Assembly: GCA_023078685.1 (NCBI GenBank)
Contig: JALGAS010000005.1
Span: forward strand, 2,666,001-2,730,000
Source of the DNA: Neopestalotiopsis rosae
Lineage: Eukaryota > Ascomycota > Sordariomycetes > Amphisphaeriales > Sporocadaceae
Reading direction: 5' to 3'
DNA: 64,000 nucleotides
Shown here: positions 10,740 to 21,960 of the stretch, piece after piece
Position numbering within the stretch: position 1 is the first letter of the stretch
Layout of the letters: the number at the start of each line of letters is the position of its first letter
Made by a program: the position numbers and the translations under genes
The notes under the pieces: model-generated
What the model was told of the DNA's origin: nothing
Databases searched by the model: none
The model's input: only the letters and a program-made list of their open reading frames with translations

Positions 10740-13700
10740 ATGGTCAGGACTAGAAACAACCTCAAGCGGGAGCCTCTTGAGGAGCTCGAGCTGCCGCCAC
10801 AATATGTCACTCCAATCGATAGAGGTACGAATGCAAATAGATTTTTTTTAAACCTTTAGGCATCAATAGCTACCTACCCCTCTATTTCAATCGGCTGACG
10901 CAGTACGTTGCCCTGTTCAGGTGTTGTCAAAAGCGAACGGGCAGACACTGGCTCAGCCTCACCACTCTCCTCAACTCCAACATCCGCACTCGAACGACAG
11001 CTTCAGGCTGAAAGCCGCCAGTGGCAGGATCATAGCCGCGTCGAGGAAGTGAACGCAAGATCGCGACAAATGCGGTCGGGCGGGAATGCAGCGTCTGTCA
11101 AGATGGAACCGGCGCCCGAGGCTCTAGATAGCCACTCCCGCTTGCCTACTCAGATCAAGCCTGAGCCCAACACACCACGCGTCAAGTCCGAGCCTTCCAC
11201 CTCGAGAGCGATCACCACTCCTAGCGCCCCTAGGACGGCACCTACCTGTCTGAACTGCAAAGCCAAGACCAAGATCAGATGCGACAAATGTCAGGCTGCT
11301 GGCTATTGCAGACAGTTTTGCCTAGAAGAGGATGCACAAAGGCACGCCGACTTTTGCATCGGCGGTGCGTTCGAGGGACGACAGGATCTGGGACCCGACG
11401 TTTGGCTTGCTTCTGGGTCAAGTAGCCCCGAGCCCGCTGCTACAGGATCTACCCAAGAACAGGTGTGCCTCAACTGTAATGGCTCAGATCTGCTGTCACC
11501 CTGCAGATGCTGTTCCCGAGTCATGTACTGTTCTATAAGCTGCGAGCAAAGCGATTCACCACGGCACCGTGCCGCCATGGCAGGAGGCATGTCGGATAGC
11601 GGACCACAATCCAGGGACGCTCATATGGACATCAAGAGCAATGATCTCGACCCCAAAGAAGAAACCGACGATTCATCGGCTCCCGAAACAGATTATGGCG
11701 ACAATTTAATTGACTACTTTGAAGCTGGCGCTGAAGGCGATGCCTGGCGGCGTCCGTGGACTGACAGTCAGGACACGGTGAGGCTTATTGAGCATCTGGC
11801 GAATTTACCCGACATCGATGTTCCACCGGCTGGCCGACAAAGGGCCCCCCAGGCTTTACTCTGCGAACTCCAGCCACATCAAAAGGTTGGCCTCACCTGG
11901 TTGATGAGACAGGAGGACAGTATTCACAGAGGTGGCATACTTGCAGACACTATGGGCTTGGGCAAAACCGTGCAAGCTCTGGCACTGATCCTCGCTCACC
12001 CATCCAAGGACCCAGCTTGCAGGACAACCCTAATAGTCGCCCCAGTATCCCTCCAGAGGCAGTGGAAGACCGAAATTGAAGACAAGATTAGGCCAGGCCA
12101 TAAGCTCAAAACCATTATTATCGATGGGCAGAAGAGAAAATCTCTTACTATGGCCAACTTACTTTCTCACGACATTGTGCTGACTTCTTACGGGGTCATC
12201 GCCGCCGAATACAGTCCACGAAAGGGCGCGAGTAATAGGAAGCTGCTTACACAAGCATTGTACCATCGCATCATTCTTGACGAAGCTCACAACATTAAGA
12301 ACGACAGGTCAAGAAGAGCTGCAGCTATCGCTACCCTCCGGGCTCGCTACAGACTATGCATGACGGCAACACCGCTCATGAACAATGTCCGAGAACTCTA
12401 TTCTCTTGTCAGATTCCTACGAATCTCCCCCTACGATGATTGGCCCACATTCAACAGGACCTTTGTCAGTCCATCGAACGGCAAAGATGACGAAGACCGT
12501 AATTTGGCTATGCGAGCTTTGCATACTTTCCTCCAATCAATACTACTGCAGCGGACGGGCAAAAGTCGCATCGATGGTCATCCGGTCTTACGCCTGCCAC
12601 CCCTCAACCTTGAAACCTCGGATATGGAGTTTAACGACGACCAGCGACGAGAATACATGGCTGTGGAGCAACGGATGCGAGAGAAATTTCAGGGCTACGT
12701 AGATGCGAACACAGTACTGAAGAATTACTGTTCCGTTCTCGTCATGATTCTTCGGCTACGGCAATTCTGCTGTCACCCACATCTGATATCGGATCATGGT
12801 ATACCAGATGGCATAAGGTTGAAGCCACGAGAAATGATCAGTCTAGCACTCAACTTGGATGACGAGGTCGTTGAGTGGATCAAGAGCCTCGAGGCTTTCC
12901 AGTGTTCTCTGTGCACTTCGAAAACAGAGGATCCTGTCATCATCCATCCTTGTGGGCATCTGCTGTGCGGCAAATGCTTCACCGGGTATGTCTATGTCAA
13001 CAAAGAGGCTGCACAAATTTCTCCCGATGAAGAGTTTGAGGAAGAATTACCCCCATGCCCTTCAAGTGGATGCGGCGAAATCGTTGACCCACGCCGAGTA
13101 CTATGTCACAGTTTTTTCCTGGCAGCGTACCGTTTGGACAATACCAGCGATGCTGAGAAGGAGCTCGCTGAAGAGTCTGTATCCACCGACGTGTCGGATG
13201 ATTCAGAAGTCGACAAGAATGGCAATCTCAAAGGATTTGTGGCATCTGACGACGATGAGTCTTCCGCGAGTGAGGAAGAAGGCGAACCTGAGAAACCTGT
13301 GCAAGCCGGCCCCTCGATCAATATCGAGCGTATCAAGCCGATTGGATCCGACTCCGATTCTGATGATTCCCTTCCAGAACTGGGGGTTGTGTTGCAGCGC
13401 AAGAGCCCTAGCGCCTTGCCGTTTAGAAAACGTGCCAAGACAAGCATGGGAAGCTCGAGTAATACTCCGCAAGCAGAAAATAGCACCAACGTATTCAAAC
13501 GGCGGAATAATTTCCTCGACCGCCATATGGAGGCCCTATCTACCGCAAAGAAAGCAAAGGCGAGTGGTTCCAACGGAGGCAGAGGTTACGCATCACGACG
13601 CCGGCCGTCATTTAGCTCTGATGACATGTCCGATGCTCATGGTAATACGCAGTCTGACGACGAAAGTCTTGATGAGACCGAAGGACCATCGCGGAAGCGC

Positions 13701-14465
13701 AAGAGGTCAAAGGGCAAGGGCAAGGGTATCGCTCGAGTAAAAGAATCAGCAAGTCACCGACCCACAGCTTCTAACAGCAACAAAAAAGGCAAGAAGGGAT
13801 TTGTTTCTCTTGCTCATCTGAAAGCTGAGGGCAATAAGAGTGCCGCAGCCAAAGAAAAGTACATGGCGAAGCTGAAGCAGGAGTACGAACCAAGCGTGAA
13901 GACTGAGGAAGTTATGCGCATGCTTGCCGACATCAGGAGAAATAAGCCGACCGAAAAAACATTGGTATTCAGCTTTTTCACCTCGTTCTTGGATATACTC
14001 GAGAAACCTATGCAAGATGAGAGGTACAATTTCCGCCGCTACGATGGCTCCATGGGTCGTCGCGCTCGTGAAATCGCTGTCAACGATTTCATGAAAAAGC
14101 CAGAAGTCAGGGTCATGTTAATCGGCCTCTCAGCAGGCAATGCAGGCCTGAACCTCCAGGCGGCAAGCCAGGTGATCATTCTCGACCCCTTCTGGAACCC
14201 ATCTATTGAGGATCAAGCTGTCGGTCGTGCGCACCGTTACCCGCAAAACAAACCAGTGACTGTCCACCGTATCTTGATTAAAGAAACGATCGAGGATCGC
14301 ATTCTAGCCCTTCAACAAACCAAACGCGAGTTGGTTGGACAAGTTCTCGACAATCAGGCTGCGGGACGCATGGGACGTCTCTCTATCAGAGAGCTTGCAA
14401 GCCTTTTTGGCTTGAGACTTCCTGGACAACCTCGAGGGAGACTGATTAGCTCGGCGAACATCTAG
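10740..14465 (+). CDS. Rad5/Uls1-like SNF2 ATPase with RING and two MYND-like zinc fingers
   Basis: Exons are 10740..10824 and 10921..14465 (96-nt intron), giving 1209 residues. The upstream exon supplies the ATG; no ATG precedes the fingers in exon 2. A MYND finger with perfect spacing (C-x2-C-x7-C-x2-C-x5-C-x3-C-x7-H-x3-C) is at about 137-174. A second at about 210-245 has Met in place of the last Cys. SNF2 lobe 1 shows DTMGLGKT (about 370) and LDEAHNIKN (about 481). A RING finger (CSLCTSKTEDPV...HPCGHLLCGKC) begins near 689 between the lobes, the hallmark of Rad5, Rad16 and Uls1 proteins. A long acidic then lysine-rich disordered insert (about 760-1000) precedes lobe 2, which ends with QAVGRAHRYPQ. 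It is probably a nuclear DNA translocase and ubiquitin ligase in damage tolerance or SUMO-targeted degradation. Which yeast paralogue it matches is not certain. Confidence 0.9.
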
Positions 14466-14720
14466 AGTCGCCGTGTTTTCTATTCCTTGTCCTAAGAGGC
14501 TACAACAAAAGGCTTCACATGAGAATGAGGCCTGTAAGATTGTGCATCCGTTTGTGACTTTTACAAAGATACCCCTTGCTCTTTACATGCATCTTTCCGG
14601 ATTGTCAACTGGCTTTATGTGGCGTTGCTTGGTGTTGTTTCTGCGGCATTGAGGCGAAGGCGTCTACGTAGTGAAGAACAGAACTTGATTCGCATTTTCA
14701 TTCATCAGGTTGGCGTAATG

Positions 14721-15533
14721 CTACCGGCCAATAGCTCCATATCTTACTCCCTCTTCCTGTCGTGCAAATATAACGCTGGCTATGGGCAATACCGTCCCCA
14801 AGAACAGGAAAACGGAGGCCGCCACCTGTGCCGCCATTCCATAATCCCACTGGCCCGTGGTCGTGCCGTCATCATCCTCGAGAGCCGACTGGATGTCGTG
14901 AAATGCCGTAAACGCGCAAGCTGTAGTCACAACCGCCATGGCGAACGTGACACACGCGATCACGGCTGTGATGATGGTCTTGTTGGTGCCTGGCCGCCAT
15001 AGAGAGTAGAGCCCTAGAAGCAGTCCTCCCGCACACGACACGGTGGCAACGGGGAGCAGCACCAGGATGCTCGTGAGATGCAACGTCCTGCGCGCGACCT
15101 CATCACCAATAGGGCTTACGCGGTACCCGTAGATGTCATTGACGTCGCTAGATGCATCGTACCCGACGCTGCGTCTAGTGCATATGGCAAGACCGGGTTT
15201 GAGCGTCTTGCCTTTTGTTGTGGTACTATTTGGGCAGAGTTTCAGCATTTCTGAGGTAGAAATCAAAAAAGCAAAAAGAAAAGGAGGAAAGGGAGCAGGT
15301 CTGCTTCAAAAGAGGGAACCTTACTATTCGGCACCAACTTCGACACAATAGCCAAAGCTTCCATAACTCATCGTTGGCCAGGCGCCATTATACAGGGCAG
15401 GGTCCGTGGTCCTGACGGTGAAGATGGCGAGGCGCGTAAAGGTTGGGGCCGTGAAATCGACCAAGCCAAGCAGGGCCAACGAGACCACGAGAGCCACGTT
15501 GGTGAGGTGCTTGGCAATGATTGATTTTCTCAT
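14721..15533 (-). CDS. Four-helix membrane protein, SUR7/PalI-like
   Basis: Two exons on the minus strand, 15533..15325 and 15225..14721, encode 237 residues. The 99-nt intron begins GTAAGG and ends AAATAG; the nearer CAG would create an immediate stop codon, so the later acceptor was chosen. One hydrophobic segment follows the N-terminus (about 10-28), then a roughly 75-residue extracellular loop with YGSFGYCVEVG and a later Cys. Three more helices follow at about 118-140, 150-175 and 195-217, before a short cytoplasmic tail. This layout and the G-x-x-G-Y-C loop fit the SUR7/PalI group of plasma-membrane proteins, which act in cortical domain organisation or pH sensing. It lacks the long PalI tail, so a pH role is not implied. 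The family call is moderate; the membrane topology is clear. Confidence 0.7.
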
Positions 15534-17242
15534 TATTATTCTAGTCAAATCTCATCTGTGCAAACAAATTTGACCAGATAGTTTCAGCAAGCACTGCAGG
15601 CGGTATGTAGTTATCGAAATCACATGGTTTTGGGCGGAGGCAGCCAAGCCAAGAGGATTTTTTGAATGAGAAGAGGGCAATTGAGAAGAAATACACGACC
15701 ACTTAAAGGAGTGTCGGGTGTCAATTGGGATTTATTTTAGTGAGGTCCACGCACGCGTGGCCTGGGCGCCGCCACACTGGTTGACTGATGGACCTGGGAG
15801 ATGGAATATGGAGCAAGCAGTTAGTTAAGATCTTAGGGGGATCCCAGGGGACCTAGCCGCTGTCCCGGGGGCGCATACATATAATACGACGTTAAACGAG
15901 ATCGGATAAGCGGCCGATGGTGGTTTGGAATCCACTTCTTCCATCTACACGTACACGGGGCCTGCACAGCATTTTTTTTTTGTATGGTTCAAGAGACATC
16001 TTTCCCCCGTGTGATGCGGGTTTTCCGGGCTATGTTGTTGCTTACTCGTTGCGAGAATGGGACTTTGCAAAAAGAGGATCGCAAAGTAATGGCACAGCCC
16101 GTTGTACTAACTACCGTGTGCGGGTAAGTAGGTATATTTGGAAGCCCGCTTACATTGGAGACTTGTGCTGGGGTTGGATAGCTTTGGTTGACACTAGATC
16201 GACACTAATAACCATGAAGATCCAATGCGTGCTGGGTTGGGTTGGGTTGAGCTGCTATGTTCTTGAGTGTTTTCTGGTTGCGCAGAAGTATGGGTGTACC
16301 AATACTCTAGTGCTGACCATCTTGATTCTGAAGATCGAGGGACATTGCGCTGTTGTGAATCGGAATCTCTACTATTTTCTTCGCCGACTTTTCACTGTTG
16401 ATTCGCAGCATGCTGTGATTCAAACTCGAGAACACTGTAGGGAATTTTGTTAGTCAGCGGGCAATAATGTACGGGGGCAATGTAAAGTCCCGGAAGTGCG
16501 GAAATCATAGTGTCTTGGGACCAACTCCAATAAGTAGGGAGCATTGATAAGATGATCTTGACGATTGATATGAAATGTCATAGATTGTCAACCACCATAC
16601 AGTTGTCTCAGCTGATTCAGGAGCAGGATAGTCAATGTGCGTCATGTCACAAACGACATAAATCGCAAAATGACCCAGTTCGCCGCGATATAGTGTCGAA
16701 TAGAATTGCCAAGACAAAAGCAATCAAGACTAGGGTCTGGAATTGGACATACAATCGATTGGTTCGACTATCTGTCTTGGGTCGCATCACAGCCATGCAA
16801 AGCGACTCTACATTTTACGGATGTGAGTGTAGCAGCCTTTGCCTGCATTGGAATTACATTGAAGGTTTTGTCCGTGTATTTTGAAGACTTGAGAGATCTA
16901 TGTAGCCTGGGGATTCCAATATAAGACCAATCGAGTCATGACTGAAAATATCCAATGGAAGGAGAACACCTGCCGATCTACGATGCATACAAACCGACTA
17001 TCTATATCCTCGTGGTACTACAGGAGGACTGAACGGATAAATTGATCATATCATGACAGCTCATCTGAACGCAACCCCATCAAGTCACACCACAGAACAG
17101 GGGGATCCTGTCAGTCCATGCTGCTCACATAAGAGGTCGTACTTCACGTGGTAGTCGTCAATTTCTATTTCACTCGTACTCCTGATCTTGCTTTTGCAAA
17201 ATATCAGGGAGAGGGTCTGTTCCTTGCGCTCGATGGTTTAAG
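15534..17242. other. Intergenic between divergent genes
   Basis: This 1.7-kb divergent spacer holds promoters for the membrane protein and the FAD oxidase. A small inverted repeat CCACGC-AC-GCGTGG lies at about 15748-15761. One 178-codon open frame (15917..16453) looks like chance. Confidence 0.45.
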
Positions 17243-18796
17243 ATGCACACCTCAAATGTCTTGTCTGCGGCCGCCCTGCCATTTCTCTTGCATGTCCAGC
17301 ATGTAGCTTCGGCAATTATGACTGAGAATGCGGCGGGTGCCATCATTGAGAAGGATATCGTGATAATTGGCGGCGGCGCCTCGGGAGCCCATGCAGCCGT
17401 GAGGCTGCGAGAGGATTATGGCAAGAGTGTGATAATTGTCGAAAAGCAGGATAATTTGGTAATTATACCACCGCTTCAACATCTTATGTACAGAACGCTC
17501 AGCCAATTGCTTACCCCTCTTGCTCAGGGTGGTCATGTCGAGACCTATATCGACCCAGTATCTGGAAATCCCTACGACTATGGTGTCAACTCGTACACCG
17601 AGTATGGCGATGCCGAAGCATTCTTTACGCGATTCAATATTTCCCTACAAACGCCAGTCCGACTCAGCCTGACAACCACGTATGCAGACTTTCAGACAGG
17701 AGAGATTCTGGCCGGCTATGAAGCGCCACCATCTGCCAATGTGACTGCAGGTCTGCAGAAGTACTTGGGAATTTGCGAGCAGTATGAGGACCTTATCCTG
17801 CCCTCATATGTGAACTTTCCGGAATCAAATGTGCCCGAAGACCTACTTCTATCATTTACCGACTTCGTCACGAAGTACGGTCTTGAGGCAATCGTGCCTC
17901 GGGTTTTCCAGGTCACCGGGTTTGGACTGGGAAACATGATGGATCAACTCACCTTGTATGTGATGCAAGCATTTGGAGCCCCAATAGTACGAACACTCCT
18001 GGGCGAGAAGAACTCATGGGTGCCTACGACGAAGAGGAACCAAGACTTGTATGACAACATCGCCACACTCTTGGGCGATGACGTGCTCTTCTGCAGCACG
18101 GTGATCGAGTCCCAGAGGGCCAACGACAGCGTTCAAGTCCTGGTGCAGGACACAGAGGGCAAAAAGACATTGATCAAGGCGAAACGGCTCCTGATCTCTG
18201 CTTCACCCACGGCCGAGAACCTGTCACCTTTCGATCTTGACCAGACCGAGCAAGATATCTTTGCCACCTGGCGCTTCGGGGCTGCGTTTGCCGGCATCGC
18301 CAACCATCCATCCCTTCCAGTGAATTACTCCATTGTAAACTACCCGAGTTCCGCAGTTCCTGACAACTGGCTCGAGCTGCCCGAGACACCCTTTGTCGGA
18401 CGATTCGAGTACCTTGGCGACTCGAATTTCCGGGTGCTGGTGACGGGCACGGCAGATTACGACTCGGAAAAGGCGCAAGCTCTGGCCGGGGCGGCCTTTG
18501 AGAAGCTGGCAGCCGCCGGCACCGTGACGGACACCACGCAGGGGCAACCTCTAGAGTTTCCTGCCTTTGCGGCACACATTGGTATCCATCCTCACGTTTC
18601 GGTAGGAAAGCTACAGTCGGGCTTCTACAAGCAGTTATATGAGCTGCAGGGACGGCGGTCCACCTTTTATACTGGTGGTGCTTGGGCGGTCGATTTCACC
18701 ACAATCTTGTGGGAATACAACAATCAATACTTACTGCCAAAGCTGCTGGAGAGTATTTTGAATATAACCACAAAAGAGGCACCGAGGCGTGGATAG
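17243..18796 (+). CDS. FAD-dependent amine-oxidase-like oxidoreductase, secreted or ER
   Basis: The protein has a hydrophobic N-terminal signal (about residues 1-24) followed by a Rossmann motif, IVIIGGGASGAHAAVRL, and the VEK motif that ends strand beta-2. I place an intron at 17459..17527 (69 nt, GTAATT...CTCAG), because splicing joins QDNL to GGHVETY and restores the EKQDNLGGH motif expected in this family. The intron length is a multiple of three and has no stop, so unspliced mRNA also reads open. The spliced protein is 494 residues. The rest resembles the flavin monoamine oxidase / beta-cyclopiazonate dehydrogenase-like group, with a C-terminal FAD contact region FYTGGAWAVDFTT. Substrate is unknown. 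No secondary-metabolite backbone gene is nearby. Confidence 0.82.
   Translation: MHTSNVLSAAALPFLLHVQHVASAIMTENAAGAIIEKDIVIIGGGASGAHAAVRLREDYGKSVIIVEKQDNLVIIPPLQHLMYRTLSQLLTPLAQGGHVETYIDPVSGNPYDYGVNSYTEYGDAEAFFTRFNISLQTPVRLSLTTTYADFQTGEILAGYEAPPSANVTAGLQKYLGICEQYEDLILPSYVNFPESNVPEDLLLSFTDFVTKYGLEAIVPRVFQVTGFGLGNMMDQLTLYVMQAFGAPIVRTLLGEKNSWVPTTKRNQDLYDNIATLLGDDVLFCSTVIESQRANDSVQVLVQDTEGKKTLIKAKRLLISASPTAENLSPFDLDQTEQDIFATWRFGAAFAGIANHPSLPVNYSIVNYPSSAVPDNWLELPETPFVGRFEYLGDSNFRVLVTGTADYDSEKAQALAGAAFEKLAAAGTVTDTTQGQPLEFPAFAAHIGIHPHVSVGKLQSGFYKQLYELQGRRSTFYTGGAWAVDFTTILWEYNNQYLLPKLLESILNITTKEAPRRG
17459..17527 (+). other. Predicted 69-nt in-frame intron
   Basis: The intron has GT at 17459 and CAG at 17525..17527, length divisible by three, no stop codon. 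If retained, it inserts 23 residues into the FAD-binding region. Confidence 0.75.
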
Positions 18797-19786
18797 GTAC
18801 AGGAAGGCTGTTATGATGAGAAACAGGGGCGTACTGGAGATACATACGAAGTGCCGTACGGTATAGATACACGATTGAATGTGCTAACCTCCATTGCTGC
18901 AGAGTACACTGGCTGCCATCATCTCCTATAATGGTTGCTTTTGAATTTCGTTTTGCAGTAAATATATCCTTTCATGGGACAATTTACATATTAGACTTGG
19001 AGATCCAGGCTTTCTTCGACTGATGCCTCTATTTCATCGACATCTAGTCTGACTTTCTTTGGCACATTGTAGTTACGTACAGTCAATTGCAAGGGATTAG
19101 ATTATCGATTCCAGATCTGAGCCCGGAAATATTCCCCCCTGTCCGTTCTCGCCCGCCCCCTCCACAGCAGCCAGGCCAGCACGGGCAAGGGACTGAATTT
19201 AGCGCGCTTTCCCCGAGAAATTCGGCCATGAAGGCAACTGTAGCGCTGCCTAATGGAAACATTAATTGGATTAGGACCCCCTCCCTTCCCTAACTGGTCC
19301 GGCGACTACTCCCGCGAGCCTCGTACCTTCTTTGGTGTCCGGCGTTGCGCCAAAAACGCAGCTCCAGTTTGTGGCCCACGCGCCGTTTATCTTTGGGTGA
19401 ATCGTGAAAAGCTTCTCGCCTCTTTAGAGTCCTTCGGTCATCCAGTATAACGGGACAAGAACAATTGCAAACATTACTCAGAGGGCCGCTTTCTTCCACC
19501 CCTTCTTGACTCTTTGTCCTGGTGCCTCTCGCTAGCTGTGGTACATTTGACGTGACTGAGATCAGTAGTCGGTCCTTAACACCCAGGCAAACTTCACATC
19601 CCACCTTATTACTCAAACGCCCCCAGAAGTTTCCACGAGGGCCTGGGAATCTGCGCTCAGCTTTGGGATTGGTCAACCTCAAAACCCAGCCTTGTCGTCT
19701 TGGTTTCCGACTTTTCACCATTCCTTTCCCATTTCGACCTGACAGCAACACCCCGCCAAGCTTCTACAGTCCAACAAGCAGTAATC
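18797..19786. other. Intergenic, nothing recognised
   Basis: About 1 kb that holds the 3' end of the oxidase transcript and the promoter of UBC9. No gene or repeat is supported. Confidence 0.45.
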
Positions 19787-20500
19787 ATGGCTCTCTGTAA
19801 CATGCGCCTCGCGGAGGAGAGGTATGTCTATGCCCCAGCTGCACCCGACTCGCCCTTGCCCGCGCACGACTTGCGCCGCGTGCTCAGTTACTAACCTGCG
19901 ACTTCCCAGGAAGCAATGGCGAAAGGACCACCCGTTCGGCTTTTGGGCCCGACCTGTCAAGCGAGCAGATGGCGTCATGGATTTGAAGACGTGGGAGTGT
20001 GGCATTCCGGGCAAGGAGAAGACAATGTGGGAGGGCGGCCTTTTCAAGATGACTATGACTTTTCCTGATGGTAAGTCATATGCCCAAGTGTCTCAACGCG
20101 CTATTGTGTCATGATGCTGATTTATTTCTTTTCAGAGTACCCTACGAAGCCTCCAAAGTGTAAGTTTCTGCTCCATACCAATATGAGCACGCGCACACGT
20201 TTGCGCGCAGCTGCCGGTAACGATAGCTTATGTATTAATTCTTTTACAGGCAAGTTCACACCTCCGCTATTCCATCCGAACGTCTACCCGTCCGGCACCG
20301 TTTGCCTGTCGATTCTGAACGAGGAGGAGGGCTGGAAGCCAGCCATCACTGTCAAGCAGATTGCGCTGGGCGTCCAGGATCTTCTCGACAACCCCAACCC
20401 CGAGTCGCCTGCACAAGCCGAGGCCTACAATCTTTTCAAGAAGGACAAGGTGGAATACGAACGACGTGTCAGACGAGTTGTCAGAGAGAATGCGCCCTAG
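19787..20500 (+). CDS. UBC9: SUMO-conjugating enzyme E2, Ubc9
   Basis: Four exons, 19787..19821, 19910..20070, 20136..20159 and 20250..20500, encode 156 residues, the expected Ubc9 length. All three introns have GT-AG ends, and exon 3 is only 24 nt. The protein starts with the Ubc9-specific [17 protein letters not shown] helix. It contains [16 protein letters not shown] across three exons, and the active site [15 protein letters not shown] with the catalytic cysteine at residue 92. [15 protein letters not shown] is the SUMO-E2 insert that separates Ubc9 from ubiquitin E2s. It charges SUMO from the Aos1-Uba2 E1 and transfers it to lysines in consensus sites, mainly in the nucleus. It is normally a single-copy, often essential gene. 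Confidence 0.97.
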
Positions 20501-21960
20501 GTCTACAGCCAGCTTTTTGGCTCGCCGCGGCAGGCAAGAGATTTTGAGAGCACGAGGACAAAAATGACATGAGGATTGGCGTTCAGGAAGGCGTATACCA
20601 CTTGCGATGGCATCACTGGGTTCTTTTGCAGACAGCACTTCACGATGCTTCATATCTGGACAGACGAGTACTGGTGTTTCCGTGACTTCATGCATCTCAG
20701 TTACGGAACGGAGTCTGGCATAGATGATTTACTTTCTCGTCCGAAATGCTTTTACAATCAGTGATACTTGAAGATATCCATGCCGCTTGCTGAACAAATT
20801 GTGTGACCACTTTGTTCTGTAGTGAAAGTGCTTTGTGACGTACGCGCAAGAATTACCAACAACTTTTTTTTCCGCAGCGGAATGCCGCCCATCTGCCCCA
20901 CGTTCAGCTCTCAGGCCTGAGATGACGGACATACCTAAGGTTAGAATGCTAAGGACCAAACGTATTGATCCATGTGCCTATGGAAGTACCCCGCGGTCTC
21001 GGGCAATGAGTATCATTGATGGGTAGGTATCTGGTATGTATGTTTGTAGCAGAAAAGCGTCATTCTCTCTAATCAAGAATACAGGAAATATAATAGGAAA
21101 GATTGACTGGCATGATGCCAAATTAACGCGCACACACATCCGATCCGTAAGATTGCTGGCCCATTCATTGTGCTCTTCTCCTTCTCCCTCCGTCCCTCTC
21201 AAGTCGAGGTGCGATAAGTATCCGAGGTTCATGTTTCGCATGCAAACATACGCCCGACATTTGGCGGTCAAATCTACTTGGTGCATACGAAAAGAAATTG
21301 GAGTACAAAGTGCAGGTCCCTTATCAGTGTCTGTTCCGTCCGGTAACGCCTATGATAGGTACCGGCTACCCTTAGTCATGGGCCATGGGCAGGGTCCCGT
21401 ACCTAGTCCAGGTCCCCAACCCAGATCTTTCCCGTCCGTCTCGAGATTGTCAAGCAAAACAGTCAATTCGCTAGGTAACCCCCAGGCCTGCCAGGCCCTT
21501 GAGGCCCCATGGACCAACCAGTCATCAGCCGAGATCGGCACCCATTGGCACCGCGAGATATGGATACCAAGAGTCCAAGACCACCCGCACACGACTGCAA
21601 AGGCCGCAATTATGACGGCGTAACAGCTAGTTTCAACGGGTCCTCCCAGAATATTCGAAAAGAGGTAACAGAAGGTATGAATCACACTCTTTGATTTGAC
21701 TGATTGACTGACGCTGCATCGGTCTGTCTTCCCCCCAACCCCTGGTCCTGTGCCCTTTTGCTGGATCTAGTCGTCCGCTAAATTTCGAGTAGATCCAGAA
21801 CTTTTTTTCTCCCATTGACTCGGCTCTTCCTCCCTCCCACTTCTGTTCCATACATTGTGGTTTGTAGATTTCGTCACAGAGCTCGGATTCTGTTGGACAA
21901 TTTTCCTCTTGTCTATTTTTTACTTCACTTCTCCAAGAACTTCGCGTTAAAGCAGCAAAA
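20501..21960. other. Intergenic; CT-rich leader before asparagine synthetase
   Basis: This 1.46-kb gap holds no supported gene. From about 21715 to 21860 the sequence is pyrimidine-rich, as is common in strong fungal promoters. Confidence 0.45.
21816..21821 (+). promoter_or_regulatory. Possible CPC1/Gcn4-type half site TGACTC
   Basis: TGACTC followed by G lies 140 bases before the asparagine synthetase start. Amino-acid biosynthesis genes in fungi are commonly under cross-pathway control through TGACTCA-like sites. The last base differs from the palindromic consensus, so this is suggestive only. Confidence 0.3.

Noticed and set aside
15917..16453. Plus-strand 178-codon frame
   Set aside because: Composition looks random, with no domain or topology pattern. 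A frame of this length is expected about once by chance in a window of this size.
21036..21623. Plus-strand 195-codon frame upstream of asparagine synthetase
   Set aside because: No domain, signal or low-complexity pattern supports it, and composition looks random.
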